A stretch of DNA of 64,000 nt, taken from positions 124,001 through 188,000 of the forward strand of contig NZ_JNYD01000009.1 of the NCBI RefSeq assembly GCF_000717175.1. The letters run 5' to 3'. Source of the stretch: Pseudonocardia autotrophica (GTDB taxonomy: Bacteria; Actinomycetota; Actinomycetes; Mycobacteriales; Pseudonocardiaceae). A program made the position numbers and the translations under genes. Shown piece by piece: positions 61,521 to 64,000 of the stretch. Position 1 is the first letter of the stretch; every line of letters begins with the position of its first letter. The notes under the pieces were generated by a model that was not told the origin of the DNA, ran no database searches, and worked only from the letters and a program-made list of their open reading frames with translations.

Positions 61521-64000
61521 ATGCAGCCGGTACCCGAGTCGAAGATCCGTGTTCCCGTCCGCCCACCGCAACTCGTCACGCGGGCCGCGGTCCGCGCGGC
61601 GCTCGACCGGATCTCCGACGTGGGCCTGGTCCGTGGCCCCGCCGGCTTCGGCAAGACCCTGGCCGTGGCGGAGTGGGTGCGCACGAGCCCGGGCCCCGGA
61701 ACGGCGTGGGTCCGCGTCGACGCCGAGGACGAGGATCCCCGACGGTTCTGGTCGGCCGTCCTGGCCGCCCTGGCCCGATGCCCCACGATCCCGCCGTCGA
61801 GCCGGCTCCGGGACCGGCACGGCTGGCCCGCGGAGGGCGGGCCGGAGTTCCTGGCCGCGCTGACCGCCGCGCTCGACGTCCTGCCGCGGCCGCCGCGCCT
61901 GGTGCTCGACGACGTCGGTGAGCTGACGGGCGCCGCGAGCCTGCACGGGTTGCGCACCTTCCTCCGCGACCGGCGGCCGGACCTGGCCACCGTGCTGTGC
62001 AGCCGGGGCGAACCGCCGCTCGGCCTCGCCCGGCTGCGGGTGGCGCGGCGGCTCCGCGAGATCGGCCCGGACCTGCTGCGCTTCACCCCGTACGAGGCCG
62101 AGGAGCTCCTCCGCGCCGCGGCGCCGGGCCTGACCCAGGCCGAGGTCACCGTGTTGCACGCGCGCACCGCGGGCTGGCCGGCCGCATTGTGGTTGGCCGC
62201 CGCGGCCTGCGCCGATCCGACCGACCCCGAGGCCGCGCAGGGCTTCTCCGGCGAGCACCCGCTGGTCGCCGACTACCTGGAGGGGGAGGCGCTCGCCGGC
62301 CTCGACGGCACCGAGCTCGACGTGCTGCGTCGGATCGGCGTGGTCAACCCGGTGCCGACCGGGCTCGCCGCGGTCCTCACCGGCCGGGCCGACGCCGGCG
62401 GGGTGCTCGACGCCGTCGAGCACCGGACGGGTCTCGTGCGCGCGGAGGGCCGCGGCCGGGAGGTCCACCGGGTCGAGCCGCTGCTGCGCGACCACCTGCT
62501 CGGGGAGCTGCGCCGGTACGCGGCCGGGACGCCGGCACGGCTCGAGGCGGTGACCGCGCGCTGGTACGCCGCCGCCGGCCGGCCCGACGCCGCGGCCGAG
62601 CACGCCGCCCGCAGCGGGGACGCGCTGGTCGCCACGGAGATCCTGCGCGACGCCGGGCCCACACTGCTGCTCTCCGGTCGGCACCGCCCGCTGCGCCGCG
62701 CCCTGGACACCGTCGGCGAGGTCGGCCTCGCCCGCGAACCCGGGCTGGCGGCGCTCGCCGCGCTCGCCCGCACGGCGGCGGGCGGCCCACCGGCCACCCA
62801 CGCGCCGCGGTGGCCCGAGGACCCCCCGCCCGAGCTGGCCGTGCTGCGGGCCGCCGCCGAGGAGTTCGGTGCCGTCCCCGCGACCTCCGGCCGGCGCGAC
62901 CCGGACGTGCTGCCGCACCAGCCGGGCGTGCGGGCGCTGGGCCTGCTCGCGCGGGCCCTCACCGCGGTGCGGGTCGGCGCCCCGGGCGCCGCACGGCCGT
63001 TGCTCGCCGACGCGCTCGAGCTCGCCGACCGGCACGGGTTCGTGCACCTCGCGGTGCAGGCGCTCGCCCTGCGGGCGGTCGCGGCCGCGGCCGAGGGCGA
63101 CGCGGCCGAGGTGCGGCAGGCGGGGGAGGTCGCGCTGGCCCGGGCGGAACGCTCCGGGCTGCGGCACTCGTCCTGGGCGGCCGCCGCTGCGGCCGTACTG
63201 GCCCACGCGGCGCTGCTCCGCGCCGAGCCACGCGACGCGATGCGGCTGGCCGAGGCGGGGCTGGCCGGGCTCGACCACCCCGGCCGCGGGCCGGCCGAGC
63301 TGCGGTTCGGCCTGGCGGTGCTCCGCGCGGCGGCGGACGTGGACGGCGCGGGCGAGGCCCGCGGGGACCGCGCCCGCGGCCTGGACCGGCTGCAGCACGC
63401 CCGCGCGGAACTGGGCGACGAGCCGGTGGACCCGCACGTCGCGGCCATGGCCGCTCTGCTGGAGCACCGCGCGGCCCTGGACCTCGGGCACCCGACGGCG
63501 GCCCGCAGCGTGCACGGCTGGCTGGTCCAGCGCGTCGGGGAGACCGCCGAGAGCGCCCTGCTCCGCGCCTGGACCGATCTCGCCGCCGGCCGTGAGGACC
63601 GGGCCCGGGCCGCGGCGCACCGCGCGCTCGTGGAGTGCGGGGCGCCCCTGCTCGGCGTCACCGAGGTGGAGGCGTGGCTGGTCGAGGCGACGGTCGCGGC
63701 CGAGGCCGAGGAACGGGCGGCGGCCCGCGAGGCGCTCGAGCGCGCCCTGGGGCTGGCCGAGCCGCTGCGGGCCTTGCGCCCGTTCGCGGGGGCGGGGCCG
63801 GAGGTCCGGCGGCTGCTCGTGCAGCTGCACGGCGGTCCCGGTGCGGCAGGCTCCTTCGCGGGCGCCGCGCTCGCGGTCTCCGCGACCACCGGGTCCCCGG
63901 CGGCGGCGCTCAGCGAGCGCGAGCGGGCGGTCCTCGCCCTGCTGCCCTCCCTGCTGTCGTTGGAGGAGATCGGGGCCGACCTGTCGGTCTCGGTGAACAC
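61521..64000 (+). CDS. LuxR-family ATPase regulator of MalT type (3' end outside window)
   Basis: At least 826 codons are present and the frame runs off the window. The start MQPVPESKIRVPVRPPQLVT is the MalT-like N-terminus. LVRGPAGFGKTLAVAEWV is Walker A, VRVDAEDEDPRRFWSAVLAA and LVLDDVGELTG (Walker B) complete the ATPase core, and a long helical TPR-like region follows. The last visible residues, LSERERAVLALLPSLLSLEE, begin the LuxR helix-turn-helix. The Shine-Dalgarno before ATG 61521 is weak. It should be an ATP-dependent, ligand-responsive activator; the target is unknown. Confidence 0.85.
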   Translation, partial: MQPVPESKIRVPVRPPQLVTRAAVRAALDRISDVGLVRGPAGFGKTLAVAEWVRTSPGPGTAWVRVDAEDEDPRRFWSAVLAALARCPTIPPSSRLRDRHGWPAEGGPEFLAALTAALDVLPRPPRLVLDDVGELTGAASLHGLRTFLRDRRPDLATVLCSRGEPPLGLARLRVARRLREIGPDLLRFTPYEAEELLRAAAPGLTQAEVTVLHARTAGWPAALWLAAAACADPTDPEAAQGFSGEHPLVADYLEGEALAGLDGTELDVLRRIGVVNPVPTGLAAVLTGRADAGGVLDAVEHRTGLVRAEGRGREVHRVEPLLRDHLLGELRRYAAGTPARLEAVTARWYAAAGRPDAAAEHAARSGDALVATEILRDAGPTLLLSGRHRPLRRALDTVGEVGLAREPGLAALAALARTAAGGPPATHAPRWPEDPPPELAVLRAAAEEFGAVPATSGRRDPDVLPHQPGVRALGLLARALTAVRVGAPGAARPLLADALELADRHGFVHLAVQALALRAVAAAAEGDAAEVRQAGEVALARAERSGLRHSSWAAAAAAVLAHAALLRAEPRDAMRLAEAGLAGLDHPGRGPAELRFGLAVLRAAADVDGAGEARGDRARGLDRLQHARAELGDEPVDPHVAAMAALLEHRAALDLGHPTAARSVHGWLVQRVGETAESALLRAWTDLAAGREDRARAAAHRALVECGAPLLGVTEVEAWLVEATVAAEAEERAAAREALERALGLAEPLRALRPFAGAGPEVRRLLVQLHGGPGAAGSFAGAALAVSATTGSPAAALSERERAVLALLPSLLSLEEIGADLSVSVN

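Noticed and set aside
61347..64000. Long minus-strand frames opposite the MalT-like gene
   Set aside because: The plus-strand frame from 61521 has Walker A and B motifs and a LuxR start; the minus-strand frames are motif-free shadows.

Overview
The window is very GC-rich chromosomal DNA (roughly 70 percent or more by eye) from an actinomycete. An Lsr2 nucleoid protein, many GTG starts, several leaderless promoters (a TANNNT box 6 to 8 nt before the start codon) and the gene families present point to a member of the Pseudonocardiaceae, probably Pseudonocardia; the genus is inference. I see no rRNA, tRNA, insertion sequence, integrase, phage gene or CRISPR array. The content is that of a versatile catabolic soil bacterium: small pathway operons, each with its own local regulator (TetR x2, LacI x2, IclR, Lrp, AraC, ArsR, HxlR, two large LuxR-type ATPases).

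Layout. 0-5.6 kb: partial gene with a leader ORF, guanidinium exporter SugE/Gdx behind a guanidine-III riboswitch, leaderless AraC regulator, an unusual linalool-dehydratase-isomerase-like enzyme coupled to a SCO1-type copper protein, a tiny Cys-rich protein, a hairpin-rich non-coding stretch, a gamma-carbonic-anhydrase-like protein and a small exported peptide. 5.8-17.2 kb: the most interesting region, a probable catabolic cluster made of a divergent pair of operons, HyuA/HyuB-type (acetone/acetophenone carboxylase-like) subunits on one side and FAD monooxygenase, EntE-like aryl ligase, maleate-isomerase-like protein and TetR regulator on the other, followed by a VOC dioxygenase, an unknown 82-residue protein and an alpha/beta hydrolase under a similar operator. 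17.2-19.1 kb: Lrp regulator and 4-hydroxyphenylpyruvate dioxygenase. 19.2-22.6 kb: MaoC hydratase, LacI regulator and MFS transporter. 22.6-28.4 kb: YciI protein, ATC-hydrolase-like protein, and a sugar/polyol operon (isomerase, orphan solute-binding lipoprotein, Gfo/Idh/MocA dehydrogenase) divergent from its LacI regulator. 28.4-33.4 kb: single-chain biotin-dependent carboxylase behind a perfect operator, methyltransferase, YjbR protein. 33.4-37.3 kb: leaderless TetR, MHS-type transporter and acyl-CoA ligase, with three copies of one predicted operator. 37.3-42.4 kb: NmrA-type reductase, ArsR/AHSA1 pair, DUF1707 protein, DUF318 permease with TIGR03943 partner.

42.4-47.3 kb: a phenol-to-catechol-to-muconate style operon (flavin reductase, HpaB/PheA-type FADH2 monooxygenase, intradiol dioxygenase, and an FAD synthetase that has lost its riboflavin-kinase domain) with a divergent IclR regulator and a 20-bp direct-repeat operator. 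47.4-52.7 kb: Baeyer-Villiger monooxygenase plus esterase (ketone to ester to alcohol plus acid) next to a LuxR-type ATPase regulator. 52.7-59.1 kb: HxlR/QorB-like pair, DUF1990 and epimerase, Lsr2 with an extended tail and a strong terminator, F420-reductase-like protein, a catalytically atypical SDR and an aldo-keto reductase. 59.1-64 kb: a DUF1269 protein, a short unknown, a diacylglycerol-kinase-like enzyme, and a MalT/LuxR-type regulator cut by the window end.

All functions are read from sequence motifs without database searches; start codons were chosen from Shine-Dalgarno sites, overlaps and -10 boxes.
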